A stretch of DNA of 29,946 nucleotides from an uncultured Solobacterium sp. (GCA_938041275.1 CALISH010000154.1:1-29946), one strand, 5' to 3'; numbered from the stretch's first letter, positions 1 through 7,875 are shown. Notes: generated by a model from the letters alone, not told the origin. Numbers and translations: made by a program.

Positions 1-28
1 ACGTAGCATAATCATCTTTTCTAATAAT

Positions 29-67
29 AAACCGGAGTCGAATGAACATTTGGCTCCGGTTTTTTTA
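29..67. terminator. Intrinsic terminator at the end of the locus, possibly bidirectional
   Basis: A 9-bp perfect stem (29-37 with 54-62, AAACCGGAG/CTCCGGTTT), extendable by a G-T and a C-G pair, encloses a loop of about 12 bases. Read on the plus strand it is followed by an unbroken T run (59-66), a classic intrinsic terminator for a gene entering from the left. Read on the minus strand it is followed by a weaker T-rich stretch, and it lies about 40 bases after the stop of the last minus-strand gene. I infer that it separates two converging transcription units and closes the polysaccharide operon. Confidence 0.8.
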
Positions 68-99
68 TTCTTTTGTATCGATTCGATCATAATATCACC

Positions 100-894
100 T
101 TATAGTGGATTATACGCACCCTGCATATTTTTAAATAAAATACGTAACAACTCTGAATTCCCTTTAAAGAAACTAATCTTTGTTGGTGTCTTTCCTGTTT
201 TTGGATATGCACGTGTAACAGGAATCTCACATGCCTTCATTCCAATCTGTGTTGCACGCACAGAAAGATATGCAAGTAATTCATATGTCATAAAGATATC
301 ACGCAATGGTTGGACGCGAATATCTGTTAAATATTTTCTTGAGTATGCGCGATATGCGTTCGTTGTATCTGTAAATTTTTGATGTGCTGTTAAAGAAATA
401 ACCGGTGCATGAATGAGGCGTACAGATACTGTACGGATAAATGGTGTATTGATTGCTTTACCACCTTCAATAAAGCGAGAACCCTGTACTAAGTCATATC
501 CTTCTTTTAATTTTCGGATAAAATTCGGAACATCTTCAATACTATCTTTGTTATTTCCATCAATAGTAATGATACCTTCATAACCTCTTTCAAGAGCCCA
601 TGAAATTCCCATGCGCAATTGAGCACCCTGTTTCCCTTCGTCACACTTGATCAATAATGTATTTACATCAAGACTACGTAATGATTTTTCATCTGTACAT
701 CCATCTGTAGAACCACCATCACAAATCACAATATCTGCATAATCAGAAATATGATGTTCCTTTGCTCTGGTAAGTTCCTTTGTAATGCGGTCTCCTTCAT
801 TAATAATTGGAATTAGAACTACATAATCTTTTGTTTTTTCAGCGTACTCAAAACATTCATACTTTGGTACTCCAGGCCTTTTCTCATATATCAT
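100..894 (-). CDS. Glycosyltransferase family 2, polyprenyl-phosphate sugar transferase-like
   Basis: A 264-residue GT2 (GT-A fold) protein. The nucleotide-binding acidic motif is DGGSTDG (residues 59-65), and the position usually held by DXD reads DGN (112-114), as in some dolichyl-phosphate-mannose-synthase-like enzymes. There are no clear C-terminal membrane helices, so it should act at the cytoplasmic face. The start is supported by AAGGAGA six bases upstream of ATG. It is the last gene of the operon, 31 bases after the TIM-barrel gene and just ahead of the terminator. By family it transfers a sugar from a nucleotide donor to a lipid or glycan acceptor; donor and acceptor cannot be read from sequence. 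Its position suggests it serves the same product as the SDR and FAD oxidoreductase upstream. Confidence 0.85.
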   Translation of the reverse strand: MIYEKRPGVPKYECFEYAEKTKDYVVLIPIINEGDRITKELTRAKEHHISDYADIVICDGGSTDGCTDEKSLRSLDVNTLLIKCDEGKQGAQLRMGISWALERGYEGIITIDGNNKDSIEDVPNFIRKLKEGYDLVQGSRFIEGGKAINTPFIRTVSVRLIHAPVISLTAHQKFTDTTNAYRAYSRKYLTDIRVQPLRDIFMTYELLAYLSVRATQIGMKACEIPVTRAYPKTGKTPTKISFFKGNSELLRILFKNMQGAYNPL

Positions 895-925
895 TTAATC
901 TCTCCTTACATGTCAAAATGATTGC

Positions 926-1717
926 TTATCGAAATATACGTGAAACATATGACATAGCATTTTTTATATCGCCTAAATCATCTACTTTTCCCATCTCTAT
1001 GGATATAAATCCTTTATAACCTTCTTTTTCTAATAGATTCTTCAATTCTATGTGCAGCTCTCTATTTTTAATAGGTTTTAAGTACGGTTCACTAATATGC
1101 ACATGATTAATGAGATGAATATTACCCACTAATTCAGAAATATTTTCTTGATTCTGAATCATTGTTCCAACATCTAAATTTAATTTAAAGCCATCCGAAT
1201 TAATTGTTTTTATCAACTTTATAGCAGATTTTGTATCATTGATATAGTTAGTATTATAGATCGTAGGATTTGCTTCCAAAGCAAATACTGTATGATATTT
1301 TAGTGCAGCTATACCTAGCTGCTCAAAAAAATTTATAGCAACATTTTCGTCAGCACCGTCTGAAAGGTATCGGTTGCGTGGGCATCCAAAAACCAAATTA
1401 TTACACCCAATAGAATTTGCAAACGACATTGCCTCTATTGAATACTCAAACAGTTTTTCCCTCTCAATATCATTGCCGAACAGCTTTTCTTGTTTACCAT
1501 ACCAAATCGATTGAATAGATGGGATGATAAAACCATATTTTTCATTTAATTCTCTACTCCAGTTAGTTGCATTCGTGAGGTTCTCATATGGTTTTGTTGG
1601 AAATATTCTTGTTGGTGCAATCTCTAATCCAGTAAAACCATATTCTTGCATCCATCTGTAGACCGTTTCATCATCATTATTGCCCCATGCAATATTTGAA
1701 ATCGCAAGCCTAGTCAT
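926..1717 (-). CDS. Sugar phosphate isomerase/epimerase, xylose-isomerase-like TIM barrel
   Basis: A 263-residue protein of the AP-endonuclease-2/xylose-isomerase-like TIM-barrel superfamily. The expected metal-ligand set is visible: E148 (in ALEAN), D182 (in LNLDVG), H207 (in HVHIS) and E241 (in SIEMG). I chose ATG 1717 over an ATG four codons upstream, because AGAAAGGA is 11 bases before 1717 but abuts the earlier ATG. The start overlaps the stop of the membrane-protein gene by eight bases (ATGACTAG), implying translational coupling. Family members isomerise or epimerise keto-sugars or sugar phosphates; the substrate is unknown. In this context it could make or adjust an unusual sugar for the flanking glycosyltransferases. 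Confidence 0.8.
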   Translation of the reverse strand: MTRLAISNIAWGNNDDETVYRWMQEYGFTGLEIAPTRIFPTKPYENLTNATNWSRELNEKYGFIIPSIQSIWYGKQEKLFGNDIEREKLFEYSIEAMSFANSIGCNNLVFGCPRNRYLSDGADENVAINFFEQLGIAALKYHTVFALEANPTIYNTNYINDTKSAIKLIKTINSDGFKLNLDVGTMIQNQENISELVGNIHLINHVHISEPYLKPIKNRELHIELKNLLEKEGYKGFISIEMGKVDDLGDIKNAMSYVSRIFR

Positions 1718-3845
1718 TTTTGGATCCATCCTTTCTAAAAATTCTGATTGATTTGTCTAACAAAATATAAATGCAAATTTGTATAAATCCAAAATACCAT
1801 ATTATGAAGTTAATATGCGTATGTATATAAGAGTGGGATTTAGCTAACACCAACCAAGAAATCGATCCAAAGAAGCTTAATGCATAAAGTGTAATGACTC
1901 CAATATTTTTCTTGTTATTGTGGAAATCAGATACAAACACAAATATTGGTAGAATACTTAGTAGTGGGAATAAATTTCCATTGATACCAGTTATGATTTC
2001 TGTTTGGAAGTTAAAATACATCATGCAAACCTGCCAGATTGACGCATTAAACGAAGGCCAATACACAGGATCGAATTGATTTAAATCTGCACCAGACGTT
2101 CTTCGCATCACGTCTTCTTGGATGATGTGTTTTATACCTAATAGTATATTCCCATCGCCTTTAATACCTGCATGCATAATTATTGCAATAATAAATCCAA
2201 GTAATGCCATCAAGCCCATAATAAATATTGTTTTGAACAGAAGTATAACTCTTTTTTTATCTTTCTGACTTAAAGCTACAACTAAATCTGCAATCAAAAA
2301 TATTACCAGTCCTACCATAATCGTGGAAATGTATTCATATCCACATAAACATTTAATACAGATTGAGACGGTCGAAAGTACATACGACAGTATTCTCCAT
2401 ATTCGATTATCAACTTTTAATGAACATGCTAATCCCACAGCCATTGGAACGAACCATGTGAATTCGACCCAGTATAAATTCTGAGCAAAATTAATAATCC
2501 ACGGAGATAACCAAAACGTGATACAGAAACACACAGATACTAGCAAGTTATATTTCTTTTTCAATAGGAAGCATATCAAAATAAATATAGATGCGGTTAT
2601 TAGCGAACAGCATAGCCTCAAAAATGGAACTGCTTGTTCTAATGTAAGAGATTTGACCATTCTCCTAAATATTTTCCCTTGAAGACCATATTGACTCTTA
2701 TACGGCTCCAGATATGCGCTTGGGAGTTTATCACCATGTGTATCTAAAAATGAAATTGAAGCAATCTGACCATTTTTATTTGCATTAATATCTTTACTAT
2801 TTAAATCTAATCGGATACTATCTTCAATTGTTGTAACTTTTAAAATTTGATATGTCTCACCATTTGCAAATTGAATATAATTACCTACAATGGATACTTT
2901 CTGATTATACAAATTATTTTGAATTAAAATAGCAGTACCATCATTAGCATAACCTGATGTCCAATTTTCATCCGTTCGAATTGTATATACATTTCTTACA
3001 AGTTCATCTATATAACCGTGCGTATCAATAAAATTGCCCAAGCCATATTTCGCCTCTGCCCCAGTAGCATGATATGCATCCATTTTATCGGCTTTAAGTG
3101 TACCTATAACTATAGATTCACTATCATTTTGGAATCCTGAAAATTGCGTATTTAAACTATCCATAAAGTTAAATGTATAATTCCAACTCAAAACTACCAA
3201 AAGCAATCCAAAAATACCTGTATTTTTTAATATCTTCTTAATACACGGCTTAAATAAATTTGAAATATATATTACCCATATTGAAAGAAGAGCAATTATC
3301 AAAAATAATTTTTCTGAAGCAATAAAAGTTGATTTTTTATATGCAAATACAATTAATGCATTTCCTTCGGTTATTTCAGATACCGATTGTGGTTGACTCG
3401 TCTTCACAAGAGATGGAAATATATTAGTATTTTCCGCTGTTATATGTAAAACATATTCCTTTCCTACTGTATATTTTTTATGTAAATAAAACTTATGCCA
3501 ACTATTTTCTTTTATTGTATTTAACGCTATCTTCTCTGATTCTATTTCGTTACCTTCAGCATCTTGGATAGAGATTAATAAATCTCCAGCATTCTCGACA
3601 GGGTTGTTTTCGATATAAATTTCAATGCCTGTAAGATGACGATTTAATGGAACAAAACTTGTTACATATTCACCTAAAGCCAAGTTATAACGAGATAAAT
3701 TAACGTCATCTATTTGAGAAACATTAATCTCATTTGCAAAATAACCATGCGAAAAGAAATCTAATGGTCCAATCAAAAATGTTAAACAAAATACCATAAC
3801 ACTTACAATAATTGTGATGATAATTTTTAGTTTATTTATTTTCAT
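1710..3845 (-). CDS. Large polytopic membrane protein, possibly GT-C-type, function unknown
   Basis: I do not recognise the family securely. The 711-residue protein has an N-terminal membrane helix (about 7-27), an extracytoplasmic beta-rich stretch (about 35-175), a second helix (about 180-200) with another near 215, a second soluble region (about 230-400), then roughly eight hydrophobic segments from about 405 to 700. This layout, with a large external domain among many helices, resembles GT-C glycosyltransferases that use lipid-linked sugars, but I see no diagnostic acidic motif. The start at ATG 3845 is set by GGAGG six bases upstream; an in-frame TTG 15 bases earlier lies inside that ribosome site's flank. 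It overlaps the SDR gene by 14 bases and the isomerase gene by eight. A role in adding a lipid-carried sugar outside the membrane is a guess from context. Confidence 0.6.
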   Translation of the reverse strand: MKINKLKIIITIIVSVMVFCLTFLIGPLDFFSHGYFANEINVSQIDDVNLSRYNLALGEYVTSFVPLNRHLTGIEIYIENNPVENAGDLLISIQDAEGNEIESEKIALNTIKENSWHKFYLHKKYTVGKEYVLHITAENTNIFPSLVKTSQPQSVSEITEGNALIVFAYKKSTFIASEKLFLIIALLSIWVIYISNLFKPCIKKILKNTGIFGLLLVVLSWNYTFNFMDSLNTQFSGFQNDSESIVIGTLKADKMDAYHATGAEAKYGLGNFIDTHGYIDELVRNVYTIRTDENWTSGYANDGTAILIQNNLYNQKVSIVGNYIQFANGETYQILKVTTIEDSIRLDLNSKDINANKNGQIASISFLDTHGDKLPSAYLEPYKSQYGLQGKIFRRMVKSLTLEQAVPFLRLCCSLITASIFILICFLLKKKYNLLVSVCFCITFWLSPWIINFAQNLYWVEFTWFVPMAVGLACSLKVDNRIWRILSYVLSTVSICIKCLCGYEYISTIMVGLVIFLIADLVVALSQKDKKRVILLFKTIFIMGLMALLGFIIAIIMHAGIKGDGNILLGIKHIIQEDVMRRTSGADLNQFDPVYWPSFNASIWQVCMMYFNFQTEIITGINGNLFPLLSILPIFVFVSDFHNNKKNIGVITLYALSFFGSISWLVLAKSHSYIHTHINFIIWYFGFIQICIYILLDKSIRIFRKDGSKND

Positions 3846-4761
3846 TCGATTCCTCCACAAATTTCTTTACTTCATTTAATACAGTCTCTTTATTACAAAT
3901 ATACCCCTTAGAACCACCATACAGGGTGTCATAGATTGTCTTATAGTCATAATTTGCAGGTGTACCATTTATTTCATTTACAAACTGTTCTCCAGTTAAA
4001 TATTCATATACTTCTCCTGCAGATACAGGTTCTGTTGCAGGATGCCACATATGAAGATTATTTTCTAATGCCACTTCAATATCACTCCATAATCTTCCAA
4101 GATTATACAACTGATATATACTTCTACTATCTGTAAAATTTAATGCCGAGAATTGCAATGCCTTAAATTTACTCTTTAATAGTTCTCGATCTTCTTCAGA
4201 ACAATTCACTTTGTAGAAACCATTGTCCTGTAATACATAATACTTTTCTAAAGAAGAATCCCTTTTAACTAACTCAGCAAATTTTTCTTTCTTTAACATG
4301 AATGGAATGACATTGATAAAATCAAAGATAAAATTCTTCTTAATATTCTTTCCAAATAATCCAGGCAAACGGATGATTAGTGCATCTGGATAATGTTTTC
4401 TAACCCAAAGTTCTAGTTGATAACGATTGTATCCATATGCATGCAGGTTATTTGTATCGATTGTAGAGTTTTCATCCACATTAACAGGCACCTTGAAAAT
4501 ATCAATTGTTGAAATTAGTACAAGTTTTTTAGGGTTGATCTTTGTAATATTTTCTTCGGCTTGTACAATTAATGCCATATCTTGTTCTGGCGCATTATTT
4601 GCCAAGTATTTTTCAGCACGCAATCCAGCATATACCAATAAATCTGGATTTGTACCAAACGCTTCTTCAATATTTTTAGAATTGTATACTGCATCAAAAT
4701 CAGTAGCAGCGTAAATATTACTTCCTACAAAACCTGTATATCCAACGAGTGCCTTCTTCAT
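3832..4761 (-). CDS. NAD(P)-dependent sugar epimerase/dehydratase-like SDR, active-site Lys replaced by Arg
   Basis: A 309-residue extended short-chain dehydrogenase. The N-terminal nucleotide-binding motif is GYTGFVGSN (residues 7-15, GxxGxxG type), followed by the LIST strand (82-85) where extended SDRs carry the active-site Ser/Thr. The usual YxxxK reads YGYNR at 109-113, so the catalytic lysine position is arginine. ATG 4761 has GGAG upstream at good spacing, and the gene begins nine bases after the GtrB-like GT2 stops. It ends inside the start region of the membrane-protein gene. Family members reduce or epimerise nucleotide sugars. Whether this one is an active enzyme, an altered reductase or only a binding protein is open. 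The C-terminal third (about 190-300) is unusually tyrosine- and asparagine-rich and may hold the substrate domain. Confidence 0.7.
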   Translation of the reverse strand: MKKALVGYTGFVGSNIYAATDFDAVYNSKNIEEAFGTNPDLLVYAGLRAEKYLANNAPEQDMALIVQAEENITKINPKKLVLISTIDIFKVPVNVDENSTIDTNNLHAYGYNRYQLELWVRKHYPDALIIRLPGLFGKNIKKNFIFDFINVIPFMLKKEKFAELVKRDSSLEKYYVLQDNGFYKVNCSEEDRELLKSKFKALQFSALNFTDSRSIYQLYNLGRLWSDIEVALENNLHMWHPATEPVSAGEVYEYLTGEQFVNEINGTPANYDYKTIYDTLYGGSKGYICNKETVLNEVKKFVEESNENK

Positions 4762-4770
4762 AAAAATCTC

Positions 4771-5709
4771 CTACTTCGTTAACTTCTCAATATTTTCAAA
4801 ACTATATTGTTTTCTCTTAAACACTAAATCAACTAATAATTGTAGATATTTGATGATAATTGTTAAAATTCCAAATAATCCGAAGAATGCAACGGATAAG
4901 AATAAGATGGTTGTTGTCCATCCAACAACTGGATTAGCTGTAAGATATACAACGACAGAATAAAGCACCATAAATACAGAAACAACCATCATAAATACTG
5001 TCATAAACTTTGCAAAACGATAGCCAATATCTGTAAATAATAGCAATGAATTGGCAGCGAGGTTAGAACGATACTTCTTTTCACGTACATCCTCATCAAA
5101 TGCAATATTATTTATAACATCGTACTTAAGATTATCCGTCTTAAGACCGCAGTTTGCGTATACAACCTTACGATATGGAATTGTCTTATTCATTGAACTA
5201 ACACGGTTAATGACACGTCTACTCAAAATTCTGAAGCTTTCAGTTGTCATCTTATATGAATAGTCTGTGAATCGATCAAACACTTTATAGAATAAGTTTG
5301 ATGTGAATTTTTCCTTACGATCTGGAGATGCACTAACAATATCGTATCCCTTCAAGGAACGATAATAGATTGTCATAATCATTTCAGGATTAAAGTCTAA
5401 TGTTGTATTATCAAATTCAAACACGAAGTCTCCAATAGACATATCAATACCCGCATCCATGGATAACTCTAAACCATGGAAGTAACTCATATTAATCACA
5501 GACACACTTGTAGATTTTGCTATCTCACTTGTTTTCTTGATAATCTCTAATGACTTATCATCAGAAGCATCATTGACACAAATTACTTCAGAGTGTGCAA
5601 AGTTATCTTCCATTGTTGAAATAATAGTCTTCAAAAACTTTTCTAATCGATTTTCAGCGTTTCTAACGTAAACTACTGCTGACGCAAAATTCTTTTCCTT
5701 ATTCTCCAT
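4771..5709 (-). CDS. GtrB/DPM1-like membrane glycosyltransferase (GT2)
   Basis: A 312-residue GT2 enzyme with the GtrB/ArnC layout: a cytoplasmic GT-A domain (about 10-215) and two C-terminal membrane helices (about 230-255 and 265-290). The first acidic motif is VNDASDD (45-51). The second, usually DADLQ-like, reads EFDNTTLD at about 98-105, so the metal site is altered. Family members move a sugar from a nucleotide to undecaprenyl phosphate for later transfer outside the cell. ATG 5709 is preferred, with GAGG nine bases upstream, but GTG 5712 directly before it has equal claim. The start overlaps the FAD oxidoreductase gene by 11 bases. Close linkage with that gene and the SDR suggests the three handle one modified sugar. 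Confidence 0.75.
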   Translation of the reverse strand: MENKEKNFASAVVYVRNAENRLEKFLKTIISTMEDNFAHSEVICVNDASDDKSLEIIKKTSEIAKSTSVSVINMSYFHGLELSMDAGIDMSIGDFVFEFDNTTLDFNPEMIMTIYYRSLKGYDIVSASPDRKEKFTSNLFYKVFDRFTDYSYKMTTESFRILSRRVINRVSSMNKTIPYRKVVYANCGLKTDNLKYDVINNIAFDEDVREKKYRSNLAANSLLLFTDIGYRFAKFMTVFMMVVSVFMVLYSVVVYLTANPVVGWTTTILFLSVAFFGLFGILTIIIKYLQLLVDLVFKRKQYSFENIEKLTK

Positions 5710-6832
5710 CACTCAATACCTCATCTAAATCATATACTGTATTAATCTTTCCAGAAAGAACACCAACAAATGTTGGATTCTCGGAATACTTTCGAATTAC
5801 TGTAGGTCTAGAATCATCAATCTCCGAACTCATTAGAATTGGTTTCATGGAGAAGAGAGAACCTTTATATTCAAATCCATACTCATCAAGCATGTATTTT
5901 CTCGCAAGATTTGCCATATATGGGAAAGCTGTCTTTGGCTTCGCCGGACAATCATTGCAGTTACCTAAATTTGTTGGAGAACAGTAACCACCACTCTCCT
6001 TCTGACATTCAAATGTAGGCAAACCATCATAACTTGTTGTGTGTGGTGTAAATGTTACTGATGTCAGAGAATGTAGACCTGTTTTACCAAACGGCATAAT
6101 GGAAAAGAACGGTCCATCCATGACAGTGAAACCAATATCCTTCAATTTCTCATTTACATCGCACAAGATGATTTCACATAACTCATATTTAATGCCAAAC
6201 TTTTCAAATCCAACTTTCTCTAAAATTTGATTTGTGCTAGCGTAGGTTGCATTCAGTACAAAACATGATTCATAATCAATTCCTTCAGCCGTATGAATGA
6301 TATAGGAATCACTTGTCTTATCAATCGTTGTAATATCAACTCCATACTTGATTGCAGCTTCATTAGGATATTTCTTTAGTTCTTCCAAGAAGTAATCTAA
6401 TAGGATTTTTGCATCATATGTATATTCTCTTGTTCTAAATACACCATTACACATCCCTGATTTGAAATAATTTTCTGGCACCAATTGTTCACAAGGAATA
6501 TCTGCTGCCTTACAGAAATCTTTGAATTGTTTTCCATCAGACCAAGAATACTGGCTAGACGTTGCATAAATCTGGTCAAACTCTCGATTGATACAAAAAT
6601 CATAATCTTTATTAAAACGTTCAAAGTAGCCAGCCGACTTTAATGCTGTAGAAATAGAGCGTGGATAATGATAACCTTGGTGGACTCTAGCCTGGTTAAT
6701 ATAGGTAGCCCTTCTGAATGGTGTTGGGTCGCATTCTAATACAATAACTCTCTGTCCTCTTTTTGCACAGAACAAAGCAGAATATAAACCATATAACCCT
6801 GCTCCAATAATAATCTTGTCAAATCTTTGCAT
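5699..6832 (-). CDS. FAD-dependent oxidoreductase (DAO family) with a four-cysteine cluster
   Basis: A 377-residue flavoprotein of the D-amino-acid-oxidase-like group. The Rossmann FAD motif is GAGLYG at 10-15, with the ribose-binding acidic residue in VIVLE near 34. A C-terminal strand-turn region (about 350-370) matches the usual second FAD contact. The striking feature is a CX7CX7CX2C cluster at about residues 276, 284, 292 and 295, which could bind zinc or an iron-sulfur centre. I chose ATG 6832 because GAGG is nine bases upstream; earlier in-frame ATGs abut that site. It is the first gene after the insertion sequence and heads the final module. FAD oxidoreductases of this type in polysaccharide loci are mostly uncharacterised; sugar oxidation or mutation is an inference. 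Confidence 0.75.
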   Translation of the reverse strand: MQRFDKIIIGAGLYGLYSALFCAKRGQRVIVLECDPTPFRRATYINQARVHQGYHYPRSISTALKSAGYFERFNKDYDFCINREFDQIYATSSQYSWSDGKQFKDFCKAADIPCEQLVPENYFKSGMCNGVFRTREYTYDAKILLDYFLEELKKYPNEAAIKYGVDITTIDKTSDSYIIHTAEGIDYESCFVLNATYASTNQILEKVGFEKFGIKYELCEIILCDVNEKLKDIGFTVMDGPFFSIMPFGKTGLHSLTSVTFTPHTTSYDGLPTFECQKESGGYCSPTNLGNCNDCPAKPKTAFPYMANLARKYMLDEYGFEYKGSLFSMKPILMSSEIDDSRPTVIRKYSENPTFVGVLSGKINTVYDLDEVLSDGE

Positions 6833-6864
6833 ATCCATCATCCTCATAATCAGTACGAACACAT

Positions 6865-6870
6865 ATTATA
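6865..6870 (-). promoter_or_regulatory. Possible -10 element for the final module
   Basis: On the minus strand a perfect TATAAT lies 33 bases upstream of the FAD oxidoreductase start. No good -35 box is found at 16-18 bases; that position would fall within 6887-6894, the target site duplicated by the insertion sequence. The element predates the insertion because the duplication restores the sequence on this side. It would give the last six genes a transcript independent of reading through the insertion sequence. The call rests on one hexamer. Confidence 0.3.
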
Positions 6871-6886
6871 CATTGCAAGACATCAT

Positions 6887-6894
6887 AAATTCTA
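6887..6894. repeat. Target site duplication, left copy
   Basis: AAATTCTA directly abuts the left inverted repeat and is repeated exactly at 7901-7908 beyond the right inverted repeat. Eight bases is the duplication length typical of the IS1595 family. Confidence 0.93.
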
Positions 6895-6919
6895 GGCTTA
6901 ATTAACTTACCGTGGACTT
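6895..6919 (+). repeat. Left terminal inverted repeat of the insertion sequence
   Basis: The 25-base sequence starts GGCTTAATTAACT and ends TGGACTT. It pairs with 7876-7900 with three mismatches, all in the five-base middle section. No gene lies between it and the transposase stop, but this 130-base stretch still carries frame-shifted remnants of the transposase C-terminus. Confidence 0.93.
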
Positions 6920-7048
6920 GTAATTTCTTACTGTATTGAGAAACTAAATAAATTGTGGTTCTGTAATACTTTTTTGGTTATCAAAAATGGATAACATATC
7001 ATCCATACAAGCTTTTCATATAATTCATTAAGATCCATCTCCATAAAC

Positions 7049-7793
7049 CTACGCATACATACAAACAATGCAGTACATCAGTTGATGTACTACTTTACAA
7101 TTCTTATATTCTGCCAAAGAGTTATAACATTCTGTTCCGTCTGTGTAGATGATAGAGCGTTGTGTAATATTGTTTTTGAAGGTATCCTGTATAATATCTT
7201 TGGTTGGTCGGGATTGCCCAACTGCTAAGAATATCTCGTGTTCATTTCTATCTGTTGTGGTGACGATACATATTTGTTCATGGGATATTCCTCTAAACCT
7301 TGAAGGCTTGCCTCTATGGCGAGCTTTTCTGTGCTTCAAGGAAGAACCTTTGGAAGATTCAAGAACATATGTTTCATCAAACTCTATCGTTCCAGATAGT
7401 TGTATTTTTTCTGATTCCAAATACTTTTCAAGCATGCTAAGAAATTTATGACGATTTAGAAATACACATTTGATAGAACAATTTAGACGTGCTGCAGTCT
7501 TATGGATAGGAACCATCGTCAAGGTATCGATACAGATCTCTATAAACTCATCTACATCGATCTTCAAAAAGGAAGTTATCATATGTGAATCATAGGTAAA
7601 CTTGTGATAACAATCCATACAGAGATATCGCTGTTTACCACGGGCAAAGCCCTTCTTGATCATCTTTGTCTTCTTGTGACAATAAGGACACTGATATAGT
7701 CTATTATCACCCAAGCAATCATTTAGATTGGATGCGGTCCTGTTGTGATTGTGTTAGTTTGTTAAAGCTAGTGATTAATTCTGTTTCATGCAT
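7049..7793 (-). pseudogene. Broken IS1595-family transposase (zinc ribbon plus DDE, third catalytic residue lost)
   Basis: Translation should start at ATG 7793, eight bases after AGGAGA. This gives 24 codons, then TGA at 7719-7721. The reading continues in the +1 frame with a CPYC...CMDC zinc ribbon and an ISXO2-like catalytic domain containing FDETY (first Asp) and YTDG (second Asp). The frame then runs into a short unrelated tail and TAG at 7049. The third acidic residue and its surroundings are missing. Just beyond, in another frame, comes ALFVCMRRFMEMDLNELYEKL, one residue of which I omit, which looks like the true C-terminal helix. I infer a deletion of perhaps 40-60 codons at a palindrome (7072-7091). 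A 222-codon frame from TTG 7714 lacks a ribosome site. Confidence 0.85.
7072..7091. repeat. 20-bp palindrome at the transposase deletion point
   Basis: The arms AGTACATCA and TGATGTACT pair perfectly around a two-base centre. It lies where the transposase reading loses family similarity, so it may have promoted or been created by the deletion that removed the third catalytic residue. Confidence 0.7.
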
Positions 7794-7831
7794 AATAGAT
7801 TTCTCCTTTATCATGAAACTAATCTATTATG
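7791..7831 (-). promoter_or_regulatory. Hairpin over the transposase ribosome site and start codon
   Basis: A perfect 11-bp inverted repeat (7791-7801 with 7821-7831, CATAATAGATT/AATCTATTATG) forms a stem on the transcript. The loop holds the ribosome site AAGGAGA, and the ATG itself forms the end of the 3' arm. This should reduce transposase translation, a common device in insertion sequences to block expression from transcripts that read in from outside. Confidence 0.6.
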
Positions 7832-7875
7832 TATTTTTAATAGTGATGTGCATATGAACGCTCATCAATGATATT

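Noticed and set aside
50..382. Plus-strand open frame of 110 codons near the left edge
   Set aside because: It is antisense to the GT2 gene at 100-894, starts inside the terminator hairpin loop and has no ribosome site or recognisable domain.
6889..6919. Outward hybrid promoter from the insertion sequence's left end
   Set aside because: The TAGAAT just beyond the repeat has no -35 match 16-18 bases back inside the element.
7149..7451. Plus-strand open frame of 100 codons inside the insertion sequence
   Set aside because: It is opposite the DDE domain of the transposase and resembles no protein; the zinc ribbon and FDETY/YTDG motifs are on the minus strand.
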